A stretch of DNA of 64,000 bases. Source: Symbiodinium natans. Its lineage: Eukaryota > Sar > Dinophyceae > Suessiales > Symbiodiniaceae. The notes beneath the pieces are model-generated. The model ran no database searches and was not told the origin of the DNA. It worked only from the letters and a program-made list of their open reading frames with translations. Below are positions 11,606-23,100 of this stretch, in pieces. Position 1 is the first letter of the stretch; each line of letters opens with the position of its first letter. Location of the stretch: assembly GCA_905221605.1 (NCBI GenBank), contig CAJNDS010001813.1, forward strand, positions 420,934 through 484,933. The letters are read 5' to 3'. Both the position numbers and the translations under genes were made by a program.

Positions 11606-12072
11606 CTCCGCGCACGCGCACCCCTAAACCCTAAACCCTAAACCCCAAACCCTAAACCCTAAACCCCAAACTCACCCTTCAAACCCTAAACCCTTCTAAG
11701 CCTAAGCCCTGAAACCCTAAACCCCCCAGAACCCTAAGCTGTCAAACTCCCAGGCCCTGAACCCCGTAAATCTTCTAACGCCGAGACCCTGAACACTCAA
11801 CCGGGTTTTCTGTACATCGAGGATTTTTGGGGAGTACGAATATGAGGCTGCATATTGCAACAAGACTTAGACATCTGCACATACGGCTACCTATAGAACC
11901 CCCATAAAAAAAAAAAAAAAACACATAATATCCCTATTTGCCGAAGTAATTAGCCCCTAAATTACCCCTAAGGTCCCCAGAGCCAACGCACTTTGTCAGA
12001 TGAGGCAGGAACATCTGGCCCCTTCCCTGGTAACGTGGTCCTGAAGTCTGCCCGCCAAGACGTTCAGAAAGT

Positions 12073-12243
12073 CTTCAAGGGGGGGAGCCGAGATTTCCAT
12101 CTTGCTGGAGTGCCCCCTCGCAAAGTTTTCCATAGCAGCATCCCCAACTCCCGGCTGGCATCGGCTTCCATCGTCTGGGCCGTGAGGTGCCCCTTCAGTG
12201 CCAGCCCGATGGCTGAGGGCAAGTTGCGGAATTTTCAAGTCCC
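12073..12243 (-). CDS. Exon-like island, unrecognised protein
   Basis: Two minus frames are open. The more protein-like one includes GHLTAQTMEADASRELGMLL and then reaches a stop. No domain recognised. Confidence 0.3.
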
Positions 12244-12699
12244 TTGAGGAAAGCTCTTTCCCGAGCTCCCCCCAGTTTACCGGGCACCCAAAGCCCTCTG
12301 GACCCTAAACCGTGGAAGCCAAGGGTTTAGGGTTTAGGGCTCAGGGTCAGGGATTAGGGGGTTTAGGTTTTAGGGTTTAGGGTCGGGGTTTGGGGTTGAG
12401 GGTTTAGGGTGAGAGATGTGGCGCCTCCAGGTCGTCTCTGTGGAGAAGGCTTTGCAACACCTTCGAGATTCGGGGTTCAGGCATTTGGGCATTTCATTGG
12501 GTAAGCTACGAATTGCTCAAGAACCCCCGAAAAAGAACGACAAACATTCGTTCTTATAAGGGCAATCTAGGGATTATGTTACTAATTGCTTAAGAACCCC
12601 CCCCCCCTCCCAAAAAAAACAAAACATGTTCTTTCTTATATAAGGGCAATATAGGGATTATTGTTTGGATTACTTCTAAGGGTTCTTAAGGAAATAGTC

Positions 12700-14020
12700 G
12701 TATACTGGCCTTAAAGCCGGCCCTCGGTTTAGGGTTTAGGGGTTAGGGCTTAGGGTTTAGGGTTTAGGGTTAAGGATTTAGGGTGTCGGGTCGCTCAAAC
12801 CCTTAAACCCTAAACCCTAAACTCTGTACAAAACCCTAAACCCAACACCCAAAACTCTTATAAACCCTAAACCCTCAACCCGAATCCCTCAACCCAAAAC
12901 CCTAAACCCTAGACTTAAACCCTAAACCGTAAAGCGTCCGTCCCCGGGTCTTTCAAAACAAAGCCAGGGATCCCGACTTCCAACTGGGTTGAGGGTTTGA
13001 TCATGGGGCGTTTAGGGTTCGGGGTTTAGGGTTTAGGTTTTGGGGTCTAGCTAATTAGGGTTTAGGGTGTGAGGTCAAGGGTTTAGGGCTAGGGTTTGGG
13101 GGGTGTGAGGTTTAGGGATTTGGGGGATGTAGAGTTAGGGGAGCGTAGAGTTTATCGGAGTCTATTCGGGGGTTTGGGGTTTATGGCTTACGGGGTTCCA
13201 TTTGCGGGGTTTGGGGCTTGAAGTTTTGAGGTTTAGGGTTGGGGTTTGGGGTTTAGGGATTGGAGGGTTTGGGTTTTAGGGTGTAGGGCTTTGGTCGTAG
13301 AGTGTGGGGCATAGGGCTGAGACTTGCTTCACAAGCAAAACCATCTGCGCTCGCGCACACGCAAAACTTTGGCCCCCAAAACCCTACAACCTAAACCCCA
13401 AACCCAAAACCCTAATCCCAAATCCCTAACCCCTAAACCCTGAAACCCCTAAACCCTGAACCACCAGCCCCAAAAAAAAGGGTTCAAATAGGTCCCATAT
13501 TCCAGAACTGTCGAAAGAAGCTAAGGGACCAAGTATCCAAATATTCAGTTCAGGGATACTTTAAAGGGACCATGGCGCGACCCTTAGATAACTCCCCGAA
13601 CCCCTAAACCCTAAGCCCTAAGCCCTGATACCCCCAACCCTAAACCCTAAACCCTAAACCCTAAACCCCAAACCCCAAACCCCCCTAAGGGGATGCGCCT
13701 CCACCGGCTGCATGACTAAGTCTTTGGTCTTCAGGCCTTCGGACTTTTAGGGTTTAGGGTTTAGGGTTTAGGGTTTAGGGGGGGGGGGGGGGGCCGAAAC
13801 TCTAAACCCTACAGAGAGTTTAGGGTTTAGGGTTTAGGGTTTAGGGTTTAGGGTTTAGGGTTTAGGGGTTTAGGGTTTAGCGTGTAGGGTTTAGGGTTTA
13901 GGGGCCTTTGGCTTAGGGTTTCGGGCTTTTGGTTTGGGCTTTAGAGTTTTTGCCCTAAGCCCTAAGCCCTGAACCGTAAACACTAAAGCCTAAACTAAGG
14001 ATTTTTGGGTTTTGGGGACT
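12700..14020. other. Repeat-rich stretch with little coding signal
   Basis: Telomere variants and a poly-G run (13780). The only protein-like piece is on minus near 12925-12990 (TQLEVGIPGFVLKDPGTDAL). Confidence 0.5.
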
Positions 14021-14566
14021 CAAGCGCTTAGAAGTCCAACATAAGCCCGTGTTTGTGGTCGGAGGAAAAGAAGCGAAAAGAAGCTACGCACTGAAGGATG
14101 CGGCCAGGTCGACTCGGCATTCCGTGTTCTAAGGACGCTTGGTTTGGGGTTTGGGGTTTAGGGTCTTGGGGTTGACGGTCTAGGGTGTCGGGTTTCATAG
14201 GAAACCCTTGGAAAAAAAGGAACTCCAGGAAGCTGGTTAGAAAATACGGGCCCTCGAGTTGTAGAGGGCATAAGCTGTCCCCATTTAAGGGCCATCGCAA
14301 GGACTAGGACTGAAGAAGAGCTCTAGTGAGCAGCTCTAGACCCAGCGTTTTCAAGCTCTGAAGTTGTGGCCCCCGCCTAGACCCAAGCGTGTGGGGCTTA
14401 GGGTTTTGAGTTTGGAGTTTCGTGGGGTCCCTGAACCCTAAACCCTAAACCCTACACCCTACACCCTAAACCCTAAACCCTAAACCCTAAACCCTAAACC
14501 CTAAACCCTAAACCCTAAGCCCTAAGCCCTAAACCCTAAGCCTGGGGTTTGAAAACCCCAAGGGCT

Positions 14567-14672
14567 GACCTAGCAACGACTCCACCCAGGCGCTTGCCTT
14601 TGAAGCAGGTGGCCATAAGGTCGACTGCAATTTGGATCACCTTTGGAGTGTACTGGCTCTTCTCTCCGGAGT
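14567..14672 (-). CDS. Exon-like island, unrecognised protein
   Basis: Open for 35 codons containing SQYTPKVIQIAVDLMATCFK and GKRLGGVV. Flanked on both sides by telomere heptamers. Function unknown. Confidence 0.42.
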
Positions 14673-14981
14673 TTAGGGTTTAGGGTTTAGGGTTTAGGGT
14701 TTAGGGCTTAGGGAGGCAGATACCTCATATTTCCTTGATTAAGGAATCCCCGTAAGGGATCCATGGGGAAACAACTTCCCTCTAAGAGGCCGACGGTTTG
14801 TAAGAGCTGCACAAACATCTCCAACACCCAAAGCCCTGAACCCGAAACACCCACACCGTGAGCCCGAATTGAACCTTGAACCCTACACCCTAACCCCTAA
14901 CCTTCAAACCCTAAACCCTAAACCATAAATCCTAACCCCTAGCCCCTCAAGCCAGGTTCACGTGGTCACTCCTCCAAATTT

Positions 14982-15146
14982 CTTGTAGGTTCATGGTACC
15001 TAGTAACTAACTATAACTGTACTTATAAGCCCACTTATAAGCCCCTTAAGTGCCCTAATATGGTTATAAGTACAGTTATAAGTACAGTTATAAGTACAGT
15101 CATAAGTACAGTTATAATTAGTTACTAAGGACCATGGACCTCCAAG
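14982..15146. mobile_element. MITE-like element, family B copy 1
   Basis: Long terminal inverted repeats around TTCATGGTAC..TAGTAACT with a TTATAAGTACAG tandem run inside (15060-15115). Confidence 0.75.
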
Positions 15147-15957
15147 TTCTGAAGGGAAGGCCTCTTCCTGAAGGCGTCCCCCCAGCTGCAGTTCGACCGC
15201 ATCAATGGCTAGCCTGTACAAATTTGGGCTTCAGGCCCATGTTTCGGGTTCAGGGTTCAGGGGTTAGGGTTCAGGGTTTAGGGTTTAGGGTTCAGGGTTT
15301 AGGGTTTAGGGTTCAGGGTTTAGGGTTTAGGGTTCAGAGTTCGGGGTTCAGGGTTCTAGGATTTCGGCGGTTGAGGGATCTCATCGGACTCTCTACCTTG
15401 GATCCGTAAGGTTGCACCCTTGCGTTTGTAAAGATCCTCTAGGGGAATATATGGGCGATATGCGGAGTATATGAACCCTAAACCCTGAACCCTAACCCGA
15501 AAACCAGAACCCAAGGGTCCTCATCAATTCTACACCTGAAGTCTTTCGGGCTCGGGGTTCCTCATTCCTACGCCGCGAGATCGCGTCTCATGGGCAAGGA
15601 TTCGAGGGCACACAGAAGTCTTGACGCAGGCCTCTTCTTGATGTAGGGCTCTTCTTGCTGGTGTAAGGCTTTTCTTGATGTAGGGTCTAGGGTCTAGCGT
15701 TTAGGGTTTAGGGTTTAGGGTTTAGGGTTTAGGGTTTAGGGACCGTGCCATAACCCCTGGAAGCCAAGCTGAAACCTAAACAACAAACATCAAGCCGCCC
15801 ACCAACAGGTGTTCGATGGCCTTTCACGATCGGGCCATAGCTACAAGTCACATGTTGCAACGTAATCCCTGAGGGCCCAAGTACCTATACAGTATATGAA
15901 GCAGGTCTTATATTTCGTGTACCCCCACAAGGACACCCGGTATATATGGTCCAGTGC

Positions 15958-16022
15958 TCCCCGCCCCCCCCCCCCCCCCCCCCCCCCCCATGGTCTGGCA
16001 CCCCCCCCCCCCCCCCCCCCCC
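15958..16022 (+). repeat. Poly-C tracts
   Basis: Two runs of about 20 C separated by ATGGTCTGGCA. Similar pairs at 1701-1735 and 25550-25633 also sit next to CATGGT or CATGGAA. Confidence 0.88.
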
Positions 16023-16480
16023 CTGTGGGTGGTGTGGTTGTGGGTTGGTTTTAGGGTTTAGGGTTTAAAGGTTAGGGTTTATAGAGTTTAGGGTTTAGGT
16101 AGGGTTTATCCCCCCTTCTCTGTGGTGTAGTTGTGGGTTGGTTTTAGGGTTTAGGGTTTAGGGTTCAGGGTTCGGGTTAGGGTTTAGGGTTTAGGTATAG
16201 GGTTTACCCCCCCCTCCCCCCCCTGTGGTGTGGTTGTGGGTTGGTTTTAGGGTTTAGGGTTTGGGCTTTAGGGTTAGGCTTTAGTGTTTTAGGGTTAGGG
16301 TTTAGGGTTTAGGGTTTAGGGTATAGGGTTTAGGGTTTCGGGTTTAAGGTTTAGGGTTTAGGGTTTAGGGGATAGGGTTTAGGGCTTATTGTGGGTTGGT
16401 TTTAGGGTTTAGGGTTTAGGGTTTATTGTGGGTTGGTTTTAGGGTTTAGGATTTAATTAGGGGGGGTTTAGGTTTAGGGT
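15980..16480. other. Repeat block: telomere units plus TGTGGTTGTGGGTTGGTTTTAG spacers
   Basis: A GTGGTGTGGTTGTGGGTTGGTT-like spacer occurs several times between TTTAGGG runs. Its inverse (ACCAACCCCCAACCACACCACAG) is at 1882-1905 and 2099-2120. No gene seen. Confidence 0.7.
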
Positions 16481-16761
16481 GTGTTTAGGGTTACGGTTTA
16501 GGGTCTATAGGGGTGAGACCGCCGCAACGTCTCAAAGGGCCTCAGGAACATGGGTTTTCCCGAGGGTGTGCTCCCTCAAACGAAGGAGGCATCACTCGCG
16601 GACGCCAGGACCTGCTCGGCAGATCGCGTCCAGAGATCGCCTCTGGCCGATGCTCTTGGAATCACTGCCCGGTCATGGGCTCCCTAAACCCTAAACCCTA
16701 AACCCTAAACCCTAAACCCTAAACCCTAAACCCTAAAAACCCTAAAACCGGGGTCTTTGAC

Positions 16762-16888
16762 GATCTCCAAATGCTCTCCGTCATGCGGTGGAGAAGCGGC
16801 GGCAGCGCTTTCGTAATGGCTCCTCCCTTTTCGCCCCGAACATGCTTGAGAACCATCTCTGTCCACCCTTCCTCGTTAGGGTTTTTGG
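16762..16888 (-). CDS. Exon-like island, unrecognised protein
   Basis: 127 nt from a GCAG acceptor to a GT donor, encoding EEGWTEMVLKHVRGEKGGAI and TKALPPLLHRMTESIWRS. Same strand as the BTB exons upstream and possibly the same gene. Confidence 0.45.
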
Positions 16889-17674
16889 CTGCAGAGGTTC
16901 GTGAAGGGCGATATCGTCTTAAAAGTAGTAATATAGCGAGACATAAGGTACCTCGTTCCCTCATTCCCGACTGGGAACTCGTAGATCTAGCCTTAAACCT
17001 TGAACCATAAACCCTAAACCCCAAACCCGAGACCCTACAAACCCTACAAATTCTAAACTCTGCCCGAGACCCAATGTCCCACATGTCTACAGTAGCTTTT
17101 TTTCATAAGCTAACCCAAGCCTTGGAACATGCTTCTCGGCATCTTCGCTGTTGAGGAAGGCGTTGCCTTCCTCCATTTTTTTTGGGGATAGGATTAGGGT
17201 TTGGGGTTTAGGGTTTAGGGTTTAGGGTATAGGGTTTAGGGTTCAGGGTTTAGGGATTAGGGTTTAGGGTTTAGGGTTGAGGGTTGGGGATATAGACCCT
17301 CTCTATAAGGTCCCTGTTTTAAGCGAGTCAGAAGAGGGTTGAGAGGGGCTCCCTTTTATGGGTCCTCCTAATCCTACCTAGGACTTTCTTGGGGGGGAAC
17401 AAGTGGTGTGAAGGGTTTAGGGTTTAGGGTTTAGGGTCTAGGGTTTGAGGCTTGCAGGTCTTAGAGCTTGCAGGTTTGAGGGTTTAGGGCCTTTCGGGCT
17501 TTCCGGTGGGGAGTTTAGTGTTCAGGGCATAGGGTTTGGAAGCTTACAGGTGAATCCCAAACCCTAAACCCTAAACCGCGGAGGCTTCTGGGCCCTGCAT
17601 AGGTTTGCAATGTCAAGGGCTATAGGGTTTCTTAGACGTGAGAGTTTTGGTGGTCGAAGTTCGGTTTAGATTGG

Positions 17675-17675
17675 T

Positions 17676-17756
<81 letters not shown>
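17675..17756 (+). repeat. TTGAGGG variant array
   Basis: About 11-12 identical GGTTGAG units with no canonical unit mixed in. Confidence 0.93.
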
Positions 17757-18539
17757 GTGGCTTCCCCAAAGCCCGCTTCATCCCACTAACCCCATGGAAC
17801 CCTCAAACCCAGAGATCTCCCTTAATTCAGGAATACACCTTACCCTAAACCCTAAACCCTAGTACCTGACAAAAATCTTTTTCAGTTGAGGTTTGGGGCT
17901 TAGGGTCTATAGGGTTTAGAGTCGATATACCCAGACCCCGTAGAGGGTACCCTTACGACGTATCCTGGTGGCCCTTGAGGGTTTAGGGTTTAGGTTTTAG
18001 GGTTTAGGGTTTAGGCCTTTTCAAGTCTAAAGCGCCCAAGCCACTACCCCAACTGAATAACCCAAATTATACGCTACGACTGGCAACCCGATCCTACGGT
18101 TTAGGGTTTGGGTTTAGGATTTAGGGCTTAGGAATTATGAGAACACGCAGCTTATCACAATTTGAATGAAGTAGGTTTGAAGATTTAGGGATCTAGGAAA
18201 AAGCGTGGCGCACGTGGAGTGCAGGAGTGATACCTCTGCCAACCCCTACAACAAGCCACATGAACGACAGCGAAAACTCAACACCCTGACCCCCCCCCCC
18301 GCCCTCAAAAAGTGCGCATGCAATGATTGGCAATAATATCCCCTAAGAAGAAACGAGGAACTGAATAAAAACGAGATGGAAGTTTACGAAAATCGGGTAC
18401 CACTCCAATATAAATCCCCAAATAGTAGGATCCCTTTATAACAAGGACCCCAGTAGAATTTCTTAAACCCTAAACCCTAAACCCTGACCCGTAAACCCTA
18501 AACCCTAAAGCCCCTTAGGGGCAGGCCACAGCCACAGGC

Positions 18540-18599
18540 CTCGACGCACTTGGTGTAGAGCGTACCCATCTGAAGAACATCGGCCTCGCTGATGGGATG
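18540..18599 (-). CDS. Exon-like island, unrecognised protein
   Basis: 60 nt, phase 0, between TCAG| and |GCCTGT, encoding HPISEADVLQMGTLYTKCVE. Confidence 0.45.
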
Positions 18600-18859
18600 C
18601 TGAAGGGTTCCTGGGGCTCAGGGCTTAGGGCTTCTAAGGGTTTTAGGGATGTAGACTCCAAGCCCTAAACCCTAAACCCTAAACCCTAGACCCTTCAGAA
18701 TTAGTATTAGGGGCTCGAGCAGCTCTAGGCTCTGTATCAGATGTACTGGGCAGGCAGAAGCCCGACAGCACAAATAGTAGAAGCAAGAAGCTCGAGTTCG
18801 TCTAGGGTCTAGGGTCTAGGGTCTATGGTCTAGGGTCTAGGGTGTAGGGTTTAGGGTTC

Positions 18860-18941
18860 CGAGCGACCAGGCACCAACGGGAGCTTCTCCTGGCAGGAGT
18901 CACACGCGAGTTCTCTTCCAGATGCGTTTAAAGCATCGCCT
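18860..18941 (-). CDS. Exon-like island, possible BTB gene continuation
   Basis: Minus frame GDALNASGRELACDSCQEKL then PLVPG. The pattern resembles the helix that follows a BTB domain (KMADALxxxELxxxC), but its phase does not join cleanly to the exon at 20142-20171. Confidence 0.35.
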
Positions 18942-19542
18942 CTGTCTAAGAAATGTTGAACATGCCCCTTGGGCCTGCCCTGAACAGAAATTGAGGGGTA
19001 TGGTTTAGGGTTTAGGGTTTAGGGTTTAGGGTTTAGGGTTTAGGGTTTAGGGTTTAGGGTTTAGGGTTTAGGGTTTAGGGTTTAGGGCTTATACTATCCT
19101 TTGCAGGTTGGAGGGTACGGGTTTGGGGTATGCTGAAGTAGTCTTGGACTCTGGTGGGCATTTGGATGTCTCCACAGCAGCTCGATCTGCGAGGACCTCC
19201 TCAGCTGGTCTCCGGTTTAGGGTTTCGGGGTTTAGGGGTTTAGGGGTTTAGGGGTTTAGGAGTTTAGGGGTTTAGGGGTTTACTTAGGGTTTAGGGTTTA
19301 GGGTTTAGGGTTTAGGGTTTAGGGTTTAGGGTTTAGGGTTTAGCGTTTAGGGTTTAGGGTTTAGGGAGTTCAAAGCCACAACGACACAGTGAAGGGCGGG
19401 CCGAAGGCGAAGACGGCGCTAGGCAGATCTCCGAGCCGTCGGCCACTGCCATGGAAGAGATGCCCAGGAATGGGTGGCGCCCTAAACCCTAAACCCTAAA
19501 CCCTAAACCCTAAACCCTAAACCCTAAACCCTAAACCCTAAG

Positions 19543-19736
19543 CCCTACATGCACTGAGTGGCACTGCCACCAGGATGGGTGTGGGGTTCAGGTTGGACTT
19601 GTACCCCGGACATGGGCACATGCACCCATCTGCTATGGCCATGGCGGCAGGGTGTAGGAACTCCTCATGTCACTAGGGTACAAGTTCTAGGATAAACCTG
19701 ATTCCCACACCCATCGTCGTGGCAGTGCATGTAGGG
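19543..19736. mobile_element. Long hairpin element, family H
   Basis: CCCTACATGCACTG at both ends in inverse orientation, with GATGGGTGTGGG and TTGTACCC also mirrored inside: 194 bp, single copy here. Confidence 0.75.
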
Positions 19737-19898
19737 CTTAGGGTTTAGGGTTTAGGGTTTAGGGTTTGGGGTTTGGGGTTTGGGGTTTGGGGTTCAGGGT
19801 TTCGGGCTTGGGGTTTAGGGTTTAGGGTTTAGGGTTGTGGGTCGACTGAAAGTCGCCCAAACGGGCAAAGACCCTAGCAGACAGGCCCCCTGGGTCTT

Positions 19899-20074
19899 AG
19901 TAGGGAACGAGGGAATGAGGCACCTATATACTTCTTGAAGGACATATCTATATATAATTTAAGGGCCTGAATAATTAGAACAGGGCCGGCATAATTACAA
20001 AGGACCATAAGGAATACCATTAAAGTAATTATTCCGACCCCTACAGTAAGGCCTTCATTCCCTCATTCCCTGCT
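19899..20074. mobile_element. MITE-like element, family G
   Basis: Ends AGTAGGGAACGAGGGAATGA and, inverted, TCATTCCCTCATTCCCTGCT. Related copies at 27791-27880 and 28796-28893, and half a copy near 16940. Confidence 0.75.
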
Positions 20075-20141
20075 AAGAACCCCCTAAACCCTAAACCCTA
20101 AGCCCCAAACCCGAAACCCCAAACGGCAGTGAGGTCGAGGC

Positions 20142-20171
20142 CATCTTCACCAGTGGGCCCCAGCTGTTGGC
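20142..20171 (-). CDS. BTB exon 6 recognised, 30 nt
   Basis: Encodes ANSWGPLVKM, the helix usually written NVxxLLKxAD. Acceptor CCAG|G, donor GC (ATG|GCCTCG). The next exon was not fixed; islands at 19.4 and 18.9 kb are candidates. Confidence 0.6.
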
Positions 20172-23100
20172 CTGGACACGAGATGGGGGAGCACACAAGA
20201 GGCCTCCCTTATACGAACAGGTCCTTAATGAGGGTTAGTAGTACCCTTAATAAGGGTTCTAGTACCCTTAATAGGGGTTCTAGTACCCATGACCCTTCAT
20301 AGGGATTCTAGTACCCTTAATAGGGGTTCTAGTACGCTAAACAGGGATTCGAGTACACGGAATAGGGGCTGTAGTACCCCCCATTATAATCCCTATTAAG
20401 GACTGTTAGTAAAAGGGGGAACACCCCAAGCCAGCACCTTGATTCTTGAGTTTGGAGCTGGCAGTTAAGGCTTAGTGTCCAGGGGGTGGTTCCGGAGACT
20501 TGCTGCGATTCCTGCGGAGGGTTTAGGGTTTAGGGTTTAGGGTTAAGGGTTTAGTGTCTAGGGTTTAGGGTTTCGGGCTATGGTACCTCGACCAGCAGAA
20601 AAGCCCATGGTGAAAACAGAACAAAGGTTTTTTTGGCTTTTCTTATTGTTTGTTTTTTTTTGGGGGGGGGTTCAGGTGCTGCCTTGATCTCGAGCTTGTC
20701 CGAGTAGATGAAGTCAAGCACGGCCTGTCGCATCAGGTTGCGATGCCACGAACTCCCGGTCCAATCTACACTGGCTCGACAACAAGCATTTTCCCGAAAC
20801 CCTAAACCCGAAACCCTAAACCCCAAACCCTAAGCCCTTTTCTTCGTGCGGCACCTTAAAAAAGTTCCACCAAAAGGGCGAAGCTTTAGAGAACTACACA
20901 AACACGGCACAGCTGTCTACAGCCACCGCCCAGCCACAGGTTGGCCCCTAAACCCTAAACCCTAAACCCTAAACCCTAAACCCTAAACCCTGAACCCTAA
21001 ACCCTAAACCCTAAACCCTAAACCCTAAACCCTAAACCAAAACCCCAAAACCCCAAACCCTAAACCCTAAACCCTAAACCTAAACCTAAACACTGCCCGC
21101 AGCAGCTCCAACTCGGGGCTACCATGGGCTACAAAGTCTTAGGGGACTTACAGAAAACCCAACGGCCCATGCCTCAGAACGAGAGTTTACGGTTTAGGGT
21201 TTAGGGTTTAGTTCCATTGACTACTTTTTGGCACTGGTGGGGTGCCGGGTTTGAGTTTGAGGTTTGGGCCTCAGGGTTTAGGGTTTAAGGTTTAGGATTA
21301 GGACTTACGGGGGTTTTCAGAATGCCCCTTGAAACAAAATGTTCTCCGTAAACGGGCAATATAAGGATGATTACCCTGCAATCTTCCTTGGGGTGTGTGG
21401 AGGGGGGGGGGAGTTCTTAAGCAAATAGTAGTACATCAGAGCCCTTTAAGAAGGTAAGGGACCATATTCAGGGACCATGCAACTTCATTTACACAAAAGG
21501 GTCCGAAACTGGGGTAGGTTTGGGGGCCCTGTAAAATTAAATCTTTATGGCTTGCTAAGGGATCAAGGGTAACGAACATCAAAAAATCACGTTCAAACCT
21601 ACCCCTGTAAACCTCAACCCTAGACATCCTACAAAGAGTTAATTATAGAATATACGACACAAGGTGATAGAATATGAGGAATTCCAAGAGTGAGCGACTC
21701 CTCCCCCCCCCCCCCCCAAAAAAAAAAAAAAAAAAAAAAGAAAAGAACAAAAAAAAAAAAGCGCAATCCTTGTGCAGGGACCTCAAGATTGGACACCCCC
21801 CTCCCCCTCCCCCCACTTACTTGCTGAGTAGCCTGGGCAAAACAGGTCAAGCCCTTCAACTATGGTAGGAATACATATACCCCAAAAGACTCAAGGGTAC
21901 CTGCTCAGCTGCTAACCCTAAACCCTAAACCCTACCTCCTAAAGCCAAAGCCCATGATGGAATCTTCAGATTGCGCTCCTCGAAGTGTCCCCAGCATTGC
22001 TTCGGCAGCAGCCTGAGATCGTCATGGCTTAAGGTTTAGGGTTTAGGGTTTAGGGTATACAGGGCTTTCTGTCGGATTTAGGGTTCCCAAGGTTAGGGTA
22101 AGGATTTATGTGGCCTAGGTTACAGGCGACTGCGACCTGACACAGAGTGCAGGGCTGTTTAGGGTTTAGGGTTTAGAGTTTGGGGTTTGGGGTTTAGGGT
22201 TTAGGGCTGTTCTAAGTCGGGGGATGGGGGGTTAGAAGAGGTTCCCGGAGACCCTTATGTCCTTCAACGAGTGAATATTCCTTACCGCAACCTCCGGGCT
22301 TTTGATAGGGAATGATGGCACTTCCGTCCCCTGCAGCAATGACATGCTGCACCACCCCATGCCCCAGGACCAGCAGCATCTTCACGGCCGAGACATGGAA
22401 ATTGTGCTCGCCGCTGCTCTTCCCTCCCAAGGGCAAGGGGTCATAAGACACCACGCAGCAGTACTTCTTCAGGAATGTATCCACCAGACCGTGGCCGCAA
22501 TCTTGCACAGTACGAATAGCCCCGCGGAACTCTGGCAAATCTTCTTGCCGCAATGATTGCTTGCATGTGTCGATGAGGATATCGTGCTTTAGTGGGGTAC
22601 GTTCGGTTTCAGCGAAGATCTTACCTGTGGCTAAACCCTCAACCCTAATACGAATCAACCCCTGAACTAATGCCTAATAGACCCGAGCCCCGGCCGTTCG
22701 GCCACTGGATGGTCTCGCCGACGCAGACATGAATCAGACAAAGGGTATTTTGGGGTTTAGCCAGGGTTGGGTTTTCATGATTATTTAGGCAGGGTTTGCC
22801 TGAGTCTTTGTACGGGGTCTACGGGGCTTCTGGGCCAAAATGACCATGGCAGCATTGGAATCTCTAAGTCTTGAAGTTTTTTGCAGCCCGCCCTGCCCCC
22901 GCCTCCCAACACACACACATCAGACATGTGGGAAATCATAAACTGTCCGAAAGCTCCGCCCAGTTAGGGCCTGGGGTTTACGATTGAGGGTGTTGGGGAC
23001 TTACAGTAGAAGCCAAAAAAGTTGGAAACCCAATAGCCTCAATCCCCAAGAGTAACGTACAGGGAATTCCAGGCACTATTTGTCCTTAAAGGTTTCCAAC

